From contig JAHHQO010000001.1 in assembly GCA_020026335.1 (NCBI GenBank), forward strand, positions 248,001 to 312,000: 64,000 bases of DNA, read 5' to 3'. A program made the translations under genes and the position numbers. The notes beneath the pieces were generated by a model. That model was given only the letters and a program-made list of their open reading frames with translations, searched no databases and was not told the origin of the DNA. This DNA is from Alistipes sp. (GTDB lineage Bacteria > Bacteroidota > Bacteroidia > Bacteroidales > Rikenellaceae). This document shows, in pieces, positions 9,639-19,112 of this stretch (its first letter is position 1; every line of letters begins with the position of its first letter).

Positions 9639-10625
9639 ATGATTACACTCGATGATATTCGAAAACCGGTAACGGGACGCATCGAAGCCTTCGACCGCTT
9701 TGTCGATAGTCGGTTCTGTGCCGATGGCAAACTGATGGACAGCATGCTCCGATACGCGCTCTCTTCGCGTGGCAAGGGCATTCGTCCGCTGCTGGTTATC
9801 CTTTCTGCGTCACTCAATGCCCGCAATGAGGCAGGTGCCGACTCCCCGAGAGTCAATCTGGCGGCCATGCTCGTGGAGATGATTCACGTGGCATCGCTCA
9901 TCCATGACGATGTGATTGACGAAGCCGACACACGCCGCGGTGCCCCCTCGGTGAATGCCATCTGGCAGTCGCACAAGGCGGTGCTGCTGGGCGACTATAT
10001 CCTGGCGCGCAACGTGGGCATCGGTCTCGAGAGCGGTCAGTTCGATTTGGTGACCCACATCTGCGGTGCCATGGCTGCCCTGTGTGAGGGCGAGGTGTTG
10101 CAGGACGAGTGCGCCGCCAAGCACACCATGACGCGCAAGGACTATTTCGATATCATCCGCCGCAAGACCGCATCGCTCATCAGTGTGAGTGTGTCGGCAG
10201 GTGCGCTGGCGGTGAATGCCGCGAGCGATGCCGTGGAGCGCATGCACCGTTTCGGCGAAGCGGTGGGTATGGCTTTCCAGATTCAGGACGACATTCTCGA
10301 TTACTCGTCGGTCAAGACCGGAAAACCCCGCAACAACGATTTGAGAGAGGGTAAAATCACCCTGCCGCTGCTCTGCGTGCTGGAGCGTGTCGATGAGAAA
10401 CGCCGCCGCGAGTTGGTGGAGCGTCTCGAAAAATGTGCCACCGAAGACGAGTCGGTGGAGTACCTGCGTTGCATCGTGGCGAATGAGGGCGGTTTGCAGA
10501 AGGCCGCACAAATCATGCACGACTACCTCGACGAGGCGGTCTCGCTGCTCGATGCCTACCCCCCGTCGGAGTACAAACAGGCGTTGGTCAATCTGTGTGC
10601 CTTCATCGGCGAGAGAGACCGTTAA
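9639..10625 (+). CDS. polyprenyl (octaprenyl-type) diphosphate synthase
   Basis: Trans-isoprenyl diphosphate synthase that condenses IPP onto an allylic diphosphate, probably to make the menaquinone side chain. The 328-residue protein has both aspartate-rich motifs: DDVID at 90-94 and DDILD at 217-221, plus the G-K-G-I-R-P substrate segment at 45-50. Chain length cannot be read reliably from the sequence; IspB-like is the best guess. It is followed after 47 bases by the MFS transporter on the same strand. Confidence 0.9.
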   Translation: MITLDDIRKPVTGRIEAFDRFVDSRFCADGKLMDSMLRYALSSRGKGIRPLLVILSASLNARNEAGADSPRVNLAAMLVEMIHVASLIHDDVIDEADTRRGAPSVNAIWQSHKAVLLGDYILARNVGIGLESGQFDLVTHICGAMAALCEGEVLQDECAAKHTMTRKDYFDIIRRKTASLISVSVSAGALAVNAASDAVERMHRFGEAVGMAFQIQDDILDYSSVKTGKPRNNDLREGKITLPLLCVLERVDEKRRRELVERLEKCATEDESVEYLRCIVANEGGLQKAAQIMHDYLDEAVSLLDAYPPSEYKQALVNLCAFIGERDR

Positions 10626-10672
10626 TGAATTGACGAACAATTAATTATTAACCTAAAATATTATTATTTCCA

Positions 10673-11977
10673 ATGGAACAAAAGAAAAACTATTTGTTGC
10701 CTATCATCGTGATGATGTTCCTCTTCGGAATGATTTCATTCGTGACCAATCTTGCATCGCCGATGGGTGACATCCTCAAGTATCAGTTCAACGTACCGAA
10801 CTGGATGGGTACACTCGGTGTGTTCGCCAACTTCATCGCCTATGCCATCATGGGTTACCCTGCCGGCAGTATGTTGCAGAAGATGGGTTACAAGAAGACC
10901 GCTCTGATTGCCGTTTCGGTCGGCTTCATCGGTGTGGCTATCCAGACCCTGTCGGGTGTGGTCGAGAGCTTCGGCGTTTATCTGCTGGGTGCTTTCATCG
11001 CAGGTTTCTCGATGTGTCTGCTCAACACGGTGGTCAACCCCATGCTCAACAAACTCGGTGGTGGCGGTAACAAGGGTAATCAGCTCATTCAGACCGGCGG
11101 TGCCTTCAACTCGCTGATGGGTACTTCGGTCATCATCCTCACCGGCCTGCTGATTCCCGAGGGTATCAAGAACGCGCAGATTAGCAACGTCTTCCCCCTG
11201 ATGTATGCCGCTCTGGCTATCTTTGCTTTTGCTTTCGTGGTGATTCTCTTTACCAATATCCCCGAGAACAAGCGTGAGGAGACTGAGGTGAAGATCGCTT
11301 CCAAGTCGCAGTATGGTCCCATGTCGTTCCGTCACTTCGTGCTGGGTGCCGTGGCTATCTTCATCTATGTAGGTGTTGAGGTGGGTATTCCCAACGTATT
11401 GCAGAAGTGGTTGCAGAACCCCGATTTGAACGTATTGGGCGAGGGTGTCAATGCCGAGGCCATTGCAAGTTCCGTTGCAGGTACCTATTGGTTGCTGATG
11501 CTCGTCGGCCGTCTGGCAGGTGCTATTGTTGCCAGCAAGGTGTCGGCAAAGAAGATGTTGTCGCTGGCTGCTGCCGTGGGTCTGGTATTGACACTGCTGT
11601 CGATTATCGTTCCCGCATCGATGGTTGTCATGCCCGTCTTCAACGGTTCGGAGGGCTTCGCCATGGTCAATGTACCCATTAACGCCATGTTGCTCGTATT
11701 GGTAGGTCTCTGCACTTCGGTGATGTGGGGCGGTATCTTCAACCTTGCAGTCGAGGGTCTGGGCAAGTACACCGAGCAGGCTTCGGGTATCTTCATGGCA
11801 CTGGTTTGCGGCGGTGGTATTCTTCCTCTGTTGCAGAACGGTATCGTGGACTGGACCAATCAGGGTCTGGGCTACCAGAACAGCTACTGGCTGATTGTGG
11901 TATGCTTCGGTTACCTGTTCTACTACGCGCTCATCGGTTCGAAGAACGTGAACAAGGACATTCCCGTAGAGAAGTAA
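10673..11977 (+). CDS. sugar MFS transporter, FucP-like
   Basis: 434-residue major facilitator with about 12 predicted TM segments. It has FucP/GlcP-type features: the early FVTNLASPMGDILK segment, then GYPAGSMLQKMGYK and the C-terminal half motif VCGGGILPLLQNG. The likely role is proton-coupled uptake of a monosaccharide such as fucose, glucose or galactose; the substrate is not decided by sequence. A strong terminator follows, so transcription ends here. Confidence 0.85.
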   Translation: MEQKKNYLLPIIVMMFLFGMISFVTNLASPMGDILKYQFNVPNWMGTLGVFANFIAYAIMGYPAGSMLQKMGYKKTALIAVSVGFIGVAIQTLSGVVESFGVYLLGAFIAGFSMCLLNTVVNPMLNKLGGGGNKGNQLIQTGGAFNSLMGTSVIILTGLLIPEGIKNAQISNVFPLMYAALAIFAFAFVVILFTNIPENKREETEVKIASKSQYGPMSFRHFVLGAVAIFIYVGVEVGIPNVLQKWLQNPDLNVLGEGVNAEAIASSVAGTYWLLMLVGRLAGAIVASKVSAKKMLSLAAAVGLVLTLLSIIVPASMVVMPVFNGSEGFAMVNVPINAMLLVLVGLCTSVMWGGIFNLAVEGLGKYTEQASGIFMALVCGGGILPLLQNGIVDWTNQGLGYQNSYWLIVVCFGYLFYYALIGSKNVNKDIPVEK

Positions 11978-12002
11978 TTCTCCCGCAAGGATTGAAAATG
12001 AT

Positions 12003-12036
12003 GAAGGCGACCCTCGAAAGGGTCGCCTTCTTTTTT
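12003..12036 (+). terminator. rho-independent terminator after the MFS gene
   Basis: GAAGGCGACC pairs with GGTCGCCTTC over an 8-base loop, followed by six T. Confidence 0.9.
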
Positions 12037-12109
12037 GTGTCGGTGCAAGAGGGGAGGGGCGAGAGGGTGTGCCGTCTGCCCCTCTCCGCTCGCCCCTCCT
12101 CCCAAAACA

Positions 12110-12146
12110 AAAAAGCAACCGCCCGAACAGGACAGTTGCTTTTTTT
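12110..12146 (-). terminator. terminator of the pflBA operon (bidirectional)
   Basis: AAAAAGCAAC (from 12110) and GTTGCTTTTT (to about 12144) form an inverted repeat with T-runs on both strands. It lies 27 bases past the pflA stop. Confidence 0.75.
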
Positions 12147-12172
12147 AGAATTAATTGTACCGCCGCAGGTCG

Positions 12173-12898
12173 TTAATTGACCACCACGGTGTTGAAATAT
12201 TCGTTGAAGAGTTGCTCGGCACGTGCCAGCTGTTCGGGGGTGTTCTCCACCACATCGGAGAGCTTGTACTCCCAGCCCATGGCTTCGTATTTGTGAACAC
12301 CCAGACGGTGGTAGGGGAGTACCTCCACGCGCTCGATGCACTTATATCCGCCCAAGGTCTCGCCCAGCGTGCGAATATCCTCCTCGGCATCGCTGATGCC
12401 CGGCACCAGCACATAACGCATCCAGAAGGGGCGTTGGTGGGCTTCGAGCCATGCTGCCGTGCGCAGGGTCTGCTCATTGGAGCGACCCGTGAGGGCTTCG
12501 TGGCGTTGGGGATTGATTTGCTTGATGTCGAGCAAAACAAGGTCCACCAGCGAGAACAGCTCCTCGACATGAGAGTTCCACACACCGCCGTTGGTGTCGA
12601 TGCAGACATGAATGCCGGCCTCCTTGAGTCGTCTGACCACGGGAACGAGTGCCTCGGCCTGTGCCGTGGGCTCGCCGCCCGAAAAGGTTACACCGCCGCG
12701 TTTGCCGAAGAAGGCGCGCTGGCTCATCGCCATCTGCACGATTTCATCGTCGGGGGTGGCTTTTCCGCCCTTGAACTCTATGGTGTCGGGATTGGCACAG
12801 TAGAGACAGCGGAAGGGACAGCCTTGAAGGAAAACGACGAGCCGGAGACCCGGCCCGTCGAATGTTCCCATACTTTCGTAAGAGTGTATGTTCAGCAT
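12173..12898 (-). CDS. pflA: pyruvate formate-lyase-activating enzyme
   Basis: Radical SAM enzyme that abstracts a hydrogen from the glycine of PflB, making the glycyl radical. The 241-residue protein has the iron-sulfur motif CPFRCLYC (CxxxCxxC, residues 31-38) and the downstream FSGGEPTAQ motif. It begins 1 base after the pflB stop, so enzyme and activator are made together, as usual. Cytosolic, for anaerobic metabolism. Confidence 0.95.
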   Translation of the reverse strand: MLNIHSYESMGTFDGPGLRLVVFLQGCPFRCLYCANPDTIEFKGGKATPDDEIVQMAMSQRAFFGKRGGVTFSGGEPTAQAEALVPVVRRLKEAGIHVCIDTNGGVWNSHVEELFSLVDLVLLDIKQINPQRHEALTGRSNEQTLRTAAWLEAHQRPFWMRYVLVPGISDAEEDIRTLGETLGGYKCIERVEVLPYHRLGVHKYEAMGWEYKLSDVVENTPEQLARAEQLFNEYFNTVVVN

Positions 12899-12899
12899 A

Positions 12900-15128
12900 T
12901 TACATTCTCTCGTGGAACGAACGGCTGATAACCTCCAGCTGGTGCTCGCGGCTCAACTTCACGAAGTTCACAGCGTAGCCCGATACACGGATGGTGAGCT
13001 GGGGATACTTCTCGGGATGCTCCATGGCATCTTCCAGCATCTCACGGTTGAGTACGTTCACGTTGAGGTGGTGTGCACCCTTGGTGAAGTAACCGTCCAT
13101 CATGGTCACGAGGTTCTCGACACGCGCCTCGGCGGTGGGACCCAGTGACTTGGGTACGATAGAGAAGGTGTTGCTGATACCGTCCTGCGAGTCGCGATAG
13201 CGCAACTTGGCTACCGAGCTGAGCGATGCGATGGCACCGTTCTTGTCGCGGCCGTGCATGGGGTTGGCACCCGGAGCGAAAGCGACACCCTTGGCGCGAC
13301 CGTCGGGGGTAGCACCGGTCTTCTTACCGTACATCACGTTCGAGGTGATGGTCAGCAGCGAGAGGGTGGGGCGTGCGTTCTTGTAGACGGGCAACTTCTT
13401 CAACTCCTCGCTGAAGTAGTATACCAGGTCTACACCGAGGTGGTCTACCTTGTCGTTGTCGTTACCGAAGCAGGGGAATTCTCCCTCGATGTTGAAATCG
13501 TCGGTCAGACCCAGCTCGTTGCGGTGAGCGGTCACCTTCGCGTACTTGATAGCCGACAGCGAGTCGATGGCAATCGAAAGACCTGCCACACCGTAAGCCA
13601 GATTGATACGGGGGTTGGTATCGATGAAGGCCATCTGTGCCTTCTCGTAGTAGTACTTGTCGTGCATGTAGTGGATGATGTTCATTGCCTCGTTGTAGAC
13701 ACGTGCAACCTCCTTCAACACCATCTTATAGTTGTGCATAACCTCGTCGAAGTCCAGCACATCGTTCTTCAGTGCGGGGATACCCTTTACCATTACGGTG
13801 CCGGTGTTCTCGCAACGACCGCCGTTGATGGCCAGCAGCAGTGCCTTTGCCAGGTTGGCTCTTGCACCGAAGAACTGAATCTGCTTACCGATAGCCTGGT
13901 AAGATACGCAGCAGGCGATACCGTAGTCGTCGCACTCGCGAACCTCACGCATGAGGGTGTCGTTCTCGTACTGAATCGACGAAGTGTCGATAGAAACCTT
14001 TGCGCAGAAATCCTTGAAGCCTTCGGGCAGCTCGGGGCTCCAGAGCACCGTCATGTTGGGCTCGGGCGAGGGGCCGAGGTTGTAGAGGGTCTGCAGGAAA
14101 CGGAACGAAGTCTTGGTTACCTTGGTGCGACCATCGTTGAAACGACCGCCGATAGCCTCGGTTACCCAGGTGGGGTCACCTGCAAAGATATCGTTGTAGG
14201 ACTGCATACGCAGGTGGCGTACCATGCGCAGCTTGATGATGAACTGGTCGATAAGCTCCTGAGCGAAGGTCTCGTCGATGTTGCCGTTGGCCAAATCGTA
14301 CTCGATGTAGATATCGAGGAACGACGATACGTTACCCAGCGACATGGCAGCACCGTCCTGCTCCTTCACGGCAGCCAGGTAAGCCATGTAAACCCACTGT
14401 ACAGCCTCCTGTGCCGAGGTTGCGGGGCGGCTCAAATCCAGACCGTAGTACTCGCCGAGAATCTTGATGTCCTTGAGTGCCTTGATCTGCTCGGCAACCT
14501 CCTCGCGCAAACGAATGCGATCCTCGGTCATGGGGCCGGTGAGGTTGTCCAAATCCTGCGACTTGGTCTCGATGAGGCGGTCGATACCGTAGAGAGCCAG
14601 ACGGCGGTAGTCACCGATGACACGACCGCGGGCGTAGTTGTCGGGCAGACCTGTCAGGAAGCCCAACGAACGGAACGAACGAATTTCCTTGGTATATACA
14701 TCAAATACGCCATCGTTGTGGGTCTTGCGGTAGTGAGTGAAGATATCCTTCACTTTCTCGTCTACCTCTACACCGTTCTCGTGGCATGCTTTAGCAACAA
14801 CATTGATACCGCCAAAAGGTTTGATGGCACGCTTGAGCAGCTCATCGGTCTGCAAACCTACGATCAACTCGTTTTCCTTGTCGATGTAGCCTGCCTTGTG
14901 CGATGTGATGGTCGAAACGGTGACATTGTCCAACGAACGGATGCCGTTGTTCTGACGCTCCTCCTCGAGGGCCTTCAGACAGAGATCCCAGATGCGCTTG
15001 GTACGCTCGGTGGGGCCCTGCAAGAACGATGCATCGCCGGTATAGGGGGTGATGTTTGTGCTGACGAAATCACTTACGTTGATTTCCTTACTCCAAAGCC
15101 CGTCAATAAAGGTTTTGTTCTCTTGCAT
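12900..15128 (-). CDS. pflB: formate C-acetyltransferase (pyruvate formate-lyase)
   Basis: Glycyl-radical enzyme converting pyruvate and CoA to acetyl-CoA and formate during fermentation. The 742-residue protein has the active-site cysteine pair C406-C407 (ACCVSY) and the radical glycine G717 in RVSGYAVNF; both match the family. First gene of the pflB-pflA operon. The non-coding stretch upstream (15129-15395) is AT-rich and carries a -7-like element. Confidence 0.97.
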   Translation of the reverse strand: MQENKTFIDGLWSKEINVSDFVSTNITPYTGDASFLQGPTERTKRIWDLCLKALEEERQNNGIRSLDNVTVSTITSHKAGYIDKENELIVGLQTDELLKRAIKPFGGINVVAKACHENGVEVDEKVKDIFTHYRKTHNDGVFDVYTKEIRSFRSLGFLTGLPDNYARGRVIGDYRRLALYGIDRLIETKSQDLDNLTGPMTEDRIRLREEVAEQIKALKDIKILGEYYGLDLSRPATSAQEAVQWVYMAYLAAVKEQDGAAMSLGNVSSFLDIYIEYDLANGNIDETFAQELIDQFIIKLRMVRHLRMQSYNDIFAGDPTWVTEAIGGRFNDGRTKVTKTSFRFLQTLYNLGPSPEPNMTVLWSPELPEGFKDFCAKVSIDTSSIQYENDTLMREVRECDDYGIACCVSYQAIGKQIQFFGARANLAKALLLAINGGRCENTGTVMVKGIPALKNDVLDFDEVMHNYKMVLKEVARVYNEAMNIIHYMHDKYYYEKAQMAFIDTNPRINLAYGVAGLSIAIDSLSAIKYAKVTAHRNELGLTDDFNIEGEFPCFGNDNDKVDHLGVDLVYYFSEELKKLPVYKNARPTLSLLTITSNVMYGKKTGATPDGRAKGVAFAPGANPMHGRDKNGAIASLSSVAKLRYRDSQDGISNTFSIVPKSLGPTAEARVENLVTMMDGYFTKGAHHLNVNVLNREMLEDAMEHPEKYPQLTIRVSGYAVNFVKLSREHQLEVISRSFHERM

Positions 15129-15185
15129 AAAAATTAAAAAATTAAGTGGTATCTGAAATTATTAGGTTCTCATTGTTTCGGGCTA

Positions 15186-15193
15186 CAAAAATA
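15186..15193 (-). promoter_or_regulatory. -7 element for pflBA
   Basis: TATTTTTG on the minus strand matches TAnnTTTG, 58 bases before the pflB ATG. A TTTG at 15227-15230 is 33 bases away, too far for a standard -33. The rest of 15194-15395 shows no other feature I can support. Confidence 0.4.
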
Positions 15194-15395
15194 AGCATTT
15201 ATTTTTGTTACTTAATATTGTGTTCCCAAAAAAATGATACAGATGTGAAAATACCTAAAACAGGGTATTGCGGTGTGTTATAGCGTATAACAGGGATTTG
15301 GGGTGCGGAGCATCGCCCCGGGGAATAGATACACAATATTGTAAGAGACGGAAACCCGTTTGGCGGGAAGAGTTTTCGGGGGGTGGCCGAAGGGC

Positions 15396-15436
15396 AAAAA
15401 AATATACCGTCTCACGATTGTGAAACGGTATATTTT
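15396..15436 (-). terminator. terminator after rplS
   Basis: A near-perfect hairpin: AAAAATATACCGT and TCAC on one side, GTGA and ACGGTATATTTTT on the other, with a GATT loop. It lies 20 bases beyond the rplS stop and has T-runs on both strands. Confidence 0.85.
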
Positions 15437-15455
15437 TATTCGAGAGATGTGCGAA

Positions 15456-15824
15456 TTACTTGTTAACTCGCTTCTCCTTGATACGAGCCTTCTTACCGGT
15501 GAGGTTACGGAAGTAGTAGATACGTGCGCGACGTACAACACCATACTTGTTCACCTCAATCTTGTCGATGTGGGGAGAGTAGAGGGGGAAGATACGCTCT
15601 ACACCAACGCCGTTCGAAACCTTGCGGATGGTGAACATCTTGGTCTTACCCGAACCCTTGATCTGGATAACTACACCACGGAAGCTCTGCAAACGCTCCT
15701 TGTTACCCTCGACGATTTTGTAAGTTACGGTGATAGTATCACCTGCACCGAACTGAGGCACGTCAGCGTCAGTCTTGGCCCATGTCTGCTCGTTTACGAG
15801 CTTGATGATTGCATCTTTGTTCAT
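15456..15824 (-). CDS. rplS: 50S ribosomal protein L19
   Basis: Ribosomal protein at the 30S-50S interface. At 122 residues it has typical L19 length. Characteristic segments are [20 protein letters not shown] and [18 protein letters not shown]. It is monocistronic here: a promoter lies about 240 bases upstream, a hairpin-rich leader follows it, and a terminator sits directly downstream. The leader suggests post-transcriptional control (inference). Confidence 0.97.
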   Translation of the reverse strand: MNKDAIIKLVNEQTWAKTDADVPQFGAGDTITVTYKIVEGNKERLQSFRGVVIQIKGSGKTKMFTIRKVSNGVGVERIFPLYSPHIDKIEVNKYGVVRRARIYYFRNLTGKKARIKEKRVNK

Positions 15825-15883
15825 TGTTGCAACAAAATTTGATTGTTTACGTGTTCAACATTCCCGCTGCACCCCGGCTACCA

Positions 15884-16066
15884 TGCAAAAGTCATTGTTT
15901 TGCAATCCCGCACTGCTTGACAGAGAGCTTCGCGCCGCAAGAACTTCGCTTCGCGGTGTTGCGACTCGATATCGCAAAACCCGTCACAAACCCTTGACGA
16001 CACCCTCCGACAGCCGGTGTCACTGCCTCGGTACCCAATGAAAGAGGTTGATACTCGCCCTTTTGG
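15884..16066 (-). promoter_or_regulatory. structured 5' leader of rplS (candidate autoregulatory element)
   Basis: Between the promoter at 16072-16103 and the rplS start are five consecutive perfect short stems, given in forward coordinates: 15884-15890/15898-15904 (TGCAAAA/TTTTGCA), 15935-15938/15953-15956, 15959-15964/15972-15977 (TTGCGA/TCGCAA), 15982-15986/15995-15999 and 15999-16004/16016-16021 (GACACC/GGTGTC). The leader has no plausible ORF. Ribosomal protein leaders often bind their own product; that function is inferred here. Confidence 0.45.
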
Positions 16067-16071
16067 GACGG

Positions 16072-16103
16072 CAAAGGTAGAAATAAAATTCATTCTGAGC
16101 AAG
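16072..16103 (-). promoter_or_regulatory. promoter of rplS
   Basis: Minus-strand CTTG (16100-16103), 20 bases, TACCTTTG (16072-16079). This fits the Bacteroidetes -33/-7 pattern with one mismatch. Confidence 0.65.
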
Positions 16104-16206
16104 CATCCGCCACAAATATCTGCTCCGCGAAGGGGTGATTTTTCACAAATGTGCCATTCCGCGGTGTTTTCTCTGTCGCAAAAATTGTAAAAACCGACTC
16201 CTTACC

Positions 16207-16238
16207 TTTGTCTCTGCGCCACCGATTTCGTATATTTG
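16207..16238 (+). promoter_or_regulatory. promoter of surE
   Basis: TTTG (16207-16210), 20 bases, TATATTTG (16231-16238): a perfect Bacteroidetes consensus, 40 bases before the surE ATG. Confidence 0.8.
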
Positions 16239-16277
16239 TACCGTTTTTCGGATTAGTAAAATATTTAGAGAAGAGAT

Positions 16278-17051
16278 ATGAACAAAGATTTGTTGATTTT
16301 CGTGACCAACGACGACGGATATGATTCCAAGGGTTTTGCGGCAGCCATCGAGGTGGCACGTCACTTCGGACGTGTGGTCGCCATCGCTCCCGAAACCGTG
16401 CAGAGCGGCATGAGCCAGGCCATCACCATGTACCGACCCCTGTTCCTGCGCAAGGTGCGCGAAGAGGAGGGTGTGGTGGTCTATGCACTCAACGGCACTC
16501 CGGTCGATTGTGTGAAGATGGCCTTCGACCACCTGCTGTTGAACGAGAAAGTCTCTCTTGTGATTTCGGGTATCAACCACGGTTCGAATGCCGCGGTCAA
16601 TGTCCTCTATTCGGGTACGATGGGTGCCGCCATCGAGGGCAGTTTCTACGGTTGTCCTTCGGTGGGTCTTTCGCTCACCGACCACGCCGCCGATGCCGAT
16701 TTCGACGCCTCTGTCGAGTACGGCAAGCGCATCATCGCCGATGTGCTGGCTTCGAATCCCGCGCTGCCCCTGTGTCTGAATGTCAATGTCCCCATCGCCC
16801 GCCCCGAGGAGATTAAGGGTGTGAAGGTGTGCCGTCAGAACCGCGGTTTCTGGCGCGAGGAGTTCTTCCGCCGTGAAGACCCCCGCGGCAAGGAGTATTT
16901 CTGGCTCACGGGCGAGTTCGTCAATCACGAGCCCGAATCGGAGGATACCGACGAGTGGGCACTGGCGCACGGTTATGTTTCGGTCGTGCCCGTACATACC
17001 GACACCACCGACTACACCCGTATGGAGGGGCTGAAAGCCGTTATCCGTTAG
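16278..17051 (+). CDS. surE: 5'/3'-nucleotidase SurE
   Basis: Metal-dependent survival-protein nucleotidase that dephosphorylates nucleoside monophosphates. The 257-residue protein has the N-terminal metal motif VTNDDGYDSKG, the SGMSQAIT phosphate-binding segment and the ISGINHGSNAAVNVLYSGT motif, all diagnostic. Its own consensus promoter and a following terminator make it a single-gene unit, divergent from rplS. Confidence 0.95.
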   Translation: MNKDLLIFVTNDDGYDSKGFAAAIEVARHFGRVVAIAPETVQSGMSQAITMYRPLFLRKVREEEGVVVYALNGTPVDCVKMAFDHLLLNEKVSLVISGINHGSNAAVNVLYSGTMGAAIEGSFYGCPSVGLSLTDHAADADFDASVEYGKRIIADVLASNPALPLCLNVNVPIARPEEIKGVKVCRQNRGFWREEFFRREDPRGKEYFWLTGEFVNHEPESEDTDEWALAHGYVSVVPVHTDTTDYTRMEGLKAVIR

Positions 17052-17087
17052 TGTGGCGAGGGGAGAGAGATAACCTCATTCATGGAT

Positions 17088-17124
17088 AAAGGGTCGTGCA
17101 TCGAAAGTGCGCGACCCTTTTTTT
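17088..17124 (+). terminator. terminator after surE
   Basis: AAAGGGTCG (17088-17096) pairs with CGACCCTTT (17112-17120), followed by T. Confidence 0.85.
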
Positions 17125-17171
17125 GTATCGCCCCCTCCGAGTTTTTTCTCCGCACATCTGTCCTCCCGGTA

Positions 17172-17202
17172 CTTGCCGTTCAGTGAATAATTGTTATATT
17201 TG
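17172..17202 (+). promoter_or_regulatory. promoter of the histidine kinase-response regulator pair
   Basis: CTTG (17172-17175), 19 bases, TATATTTG (17195-17202). Fits the consensus with one mismatch at -33. Confidence 0.65.
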
Positions 17203-17279
17203 TAGTTACTTTGTGGAACGGAAACTGCCGAGGGCGAGAGCCGGAGGAGCAGTCTGCCGTTTCGGTAAAACACAACGCC

Positions 17280-18254
17280 ATGTTTATCAAATTACTGCTC
17301 ATCATCGCCATTTTGGTGCAGACCATCGCCACCATCTTCGCCCTGAGGCTGGTGCGTACCACCAAATACAACTCCGTGTGGATTCTCTTCATCGTGGGTT
17401 TCTCGCTCCTCTCGGTCGAGCGTTTCTTCCAGCTCATGGCCGTGGGTCACGAGGTGACTCCGCGCTGGTGGTTCTTCTATCTGGGTATCGTGGTCTCCAT
17501 CTGCCTGTCGATTGGCGTGATGTATGCCCACAAGCTCTTCAAGTACATCGACCGCCTCACCCGCCAGCGTCAGCTGATGAACAAACGCATCCTCACCGCC
17601 GTGTTGCGTACCGAGGAGAAGGCGCGCTCGCGTTTCTCGAAGGAACTGCACGATGGTCTGGGCCCTCTGCTGTCGTCGGCGAAGATGTCGCTCACGGCAC
17701 TCTCGCGCGATGAGAACAACCCCGAACAGAAGGCCATCATCGACAATACAACCTATGTCATCGAGGAGGCGATACGCTCCCTGCGCGAAATCTCGAACAA
17801 CCTCTCACCCCACGTGCTCAACGACTTCGGTCTGGCACGCGGTGTGCAGCACTTCATCAACAAGAGTGCTGGTATGCACGAGGCAACGATACGTTTCACG
17901 ACCAACCTCAAGACCGAGCGTTACGACACCGACATAGAGGTGATTCTCTACCGTGTGATTTGCGAGCTGATTAACAACTCGCTGAAGCATTCGGGTTGCA
18001 AGGCCATCAACCTCTCGCTGTCGCAGAGTGGCTCCTATCTGGTGCTGGAGTACACCGACAACGGACGCGGATTCAACCCCCAGGCCATGATGGATTGCGG
18101 TATGGGACTCTCGAACATCTCGTCACGCATCAACTCTCTGGGCGGCACGTTCGACATCGTGTCGGCGAAGGGCAAGGGTATGCGTGCCACCATCAAGGTC
18201 AATACCAAGAGCGAACCGCTGTTGACCCACCATCGTAAAAACAATGACAAATGA
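17280..18254 (+). CDS. membrane sensor histidine kinase (NarX/HisKA_3 type)
   Basis: 324-residue kinase from the ATG at 17280, with three N-terminal hydrophobic segments (about residues 3-22, 33-54 and 65-85), a coiled linker, a HisKA_3 dimerisation domain with the phospho-accepting H124 in KELHDGLGPLL, and a C-terminal ATPase domain (DNGRGF, GMGLSNISSR). There is no large sensory domain, so the signal is probably sensed in the membrane. A longer frame upstream lacks a good start. It overlaps the response regulator by ATGA, so the two form a cognate pair; the stimulus is unknown. Confidence 0.9.
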   Translation: MFIKLLLIIAILVQTIATIFALRLVRTTKYNSVWILFIVGFSLLSVERFFQLMAVGHEVTPRWWFFYLGIVVSICLSIGVMYAHKLFKYIDRLTRQRQLMNKRILTAVLRTEEKARSRFSKELHDGLGPLLSSAKMSLTALSRDENNPEQKAIIDNTTYVIEEAIRSLREISNNLSPHVLNDFGLARGVQHFINKSAGMHEATIRFTTNLKTERYDTDIEVILYRVICELINNSLKHSGCKAINLSLSQSGSYLVLEYTDNGRGFNPQAMMDCGMGLSNISSRINSLGGTFDIVSAKGKGMRATIKVNTKSEPLLTHHRKNNDK

Positions 18255-18889
18255 GAAAATGCAATATATTTTTGGTCGATGACCACTCCCTGTTTCGCGG
18301 CGGACTGAAGATTCTGCTCGAACGCAACGAAGGACTGAAGGTCGTGGGCGAGGCCGGCAGTGGCGAGGAGTTCCTCGAGATGCTGCCTGCGGTGGAGGCC
18401 GATTTGGTCTTCATGGACTTCTCTATGCCCGGCATGGACGGTGCCGAAGCCACGGAGAAAGCCCTCGAACACTATCCCGATTTGAAGATTGTCACCCTGT
18501 CGATGTTCGGCGAGGAGGGCTACTATTCGCGCATGGTGCAGGCCGGAGCGAGGGGCTTCCTGCTGAAAGATTCCGACATCGCCGACCTGCTGGAGGCCAT
18601 CGACACGGTGATGGACGGCGGCAGTTACTTCAGCCCCCAGCTTTTGGAGTCGCTGTCGGGGAGTATCCGCTCGAGAGAGGACATCTCCGACGACCAGCTC
18701 TCGGAGCGTGAACGCGAGATATTGGTGGCTGTGTGCCGCGGCTTGTCAAATCAGGAGATTGCCGACGAGCTGTTCATCTCGAAACGCACGGTGGATAAAC
18801 ACCGCGCCAACATCCTCGAAAAGACGGGCTGTAAGAATACGGCGAGTCTGGTGGTCTACGCCATACGCAACGGTATCGTAGAGCTGTGA
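18251..18889 (+). CDS. NarL/FixJ-family response regulator
   Basis: 212 residues: an N-terminal receiver domain with acceptor D56 (VFMDFSMPGMDG) and conserved lysine in FLLKDS, then a LuxR-type helix-turn-helix (LSEREREILVAVCRGLSNQ and SKRTVDKHRANILEK, about residues 145-200). It is a DNA-binding partner of the upstream kinase, with a 4-base overlap. Target genes cannot be inferred. Confidence 0.93.
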   Translation: MRKCNIFLVDDHSLFRGGLKILLERNEGLKVVGEAGSGEEFLEMLPAVEADLVFMDFSMPGMDGAEATEKALEHYPDLKIVTLSMFGEEGYYSRMVQAGARGFLLKDSDIADLLEAIDTVMDGGSYFSPQLLESLSGSIRSREDISDDQLSEREREILVAVCRGLSNQEIADELFISKRTVDKHRANILEKTGCKNTASLVVYAIRNGIVEL

Positions 18890-18933
18890 GAATGACAAAA
18901 AAGAGGGCTGCGGCCATAAAATAGGGGCTTCGA

Positions 18934-18965
18934 TTTGGAGAATTGAGAAAAACTCTCTACTTTTG
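18934..18965 (+). promoter_or_regulatory. promoter of tRNA-Ser(GGA)
   Basis: TTTG (18934-18937), 20 bases, TACTTTTG (18958-18965): perfect consensus, 13 bases before the tRNA. Confidence 0.8.
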
Positions 18966-18978
18966 GAGTCCGAATTGA

Positions 18979-19066
18979 GGAGAGGTGCAGGAGTGGTTGA
19001 ACTGGCCCGCCTGGAAAGCGAGTAAACCCCTAAAGGGTTTCAGGGGTTCGAATCCCCTTCTCTCCG
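18979..19066 (+). tRNA. tRNA-Ser(GGA)
   Basis: Cloverleaf with acceptor GGAGAGG/TCTCTCC (a G-T pair at position 7), anticodon loop CTGGAAA (anticodon GGA), the long variable arm typical of tRNA-Ser and T-arm GGGG TTCGAAT CCCC. No CCA is encoded. The anticodon stem CCCGC/GCGAG contains one C-A mismatch (positions 28-42). The AT-rich island starts directly beyond it. Confidence 0.92.
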
Positions 19067-19072
19067 CAAAAG

Positions 19073-19112
19073 AAAAGGGTGTAAATCAGTAGTTGCTGAT
19101 TTACACCCTTTT
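19073..19112 (+). terminator. terminator of tRNA-Ser(GGA)
   Basis: AAAAGGGTGTAAATCAG (19073-19089) pairs perfectly with 19096-19112, which ends in a T-run. Confidence 0.9.

Noticed and set aside
13254..15137. Plus-strand ORF of 627 codons opposite pflB
   Set aside because: Antisense to a well-conserved enzyme; no domain or start signal.
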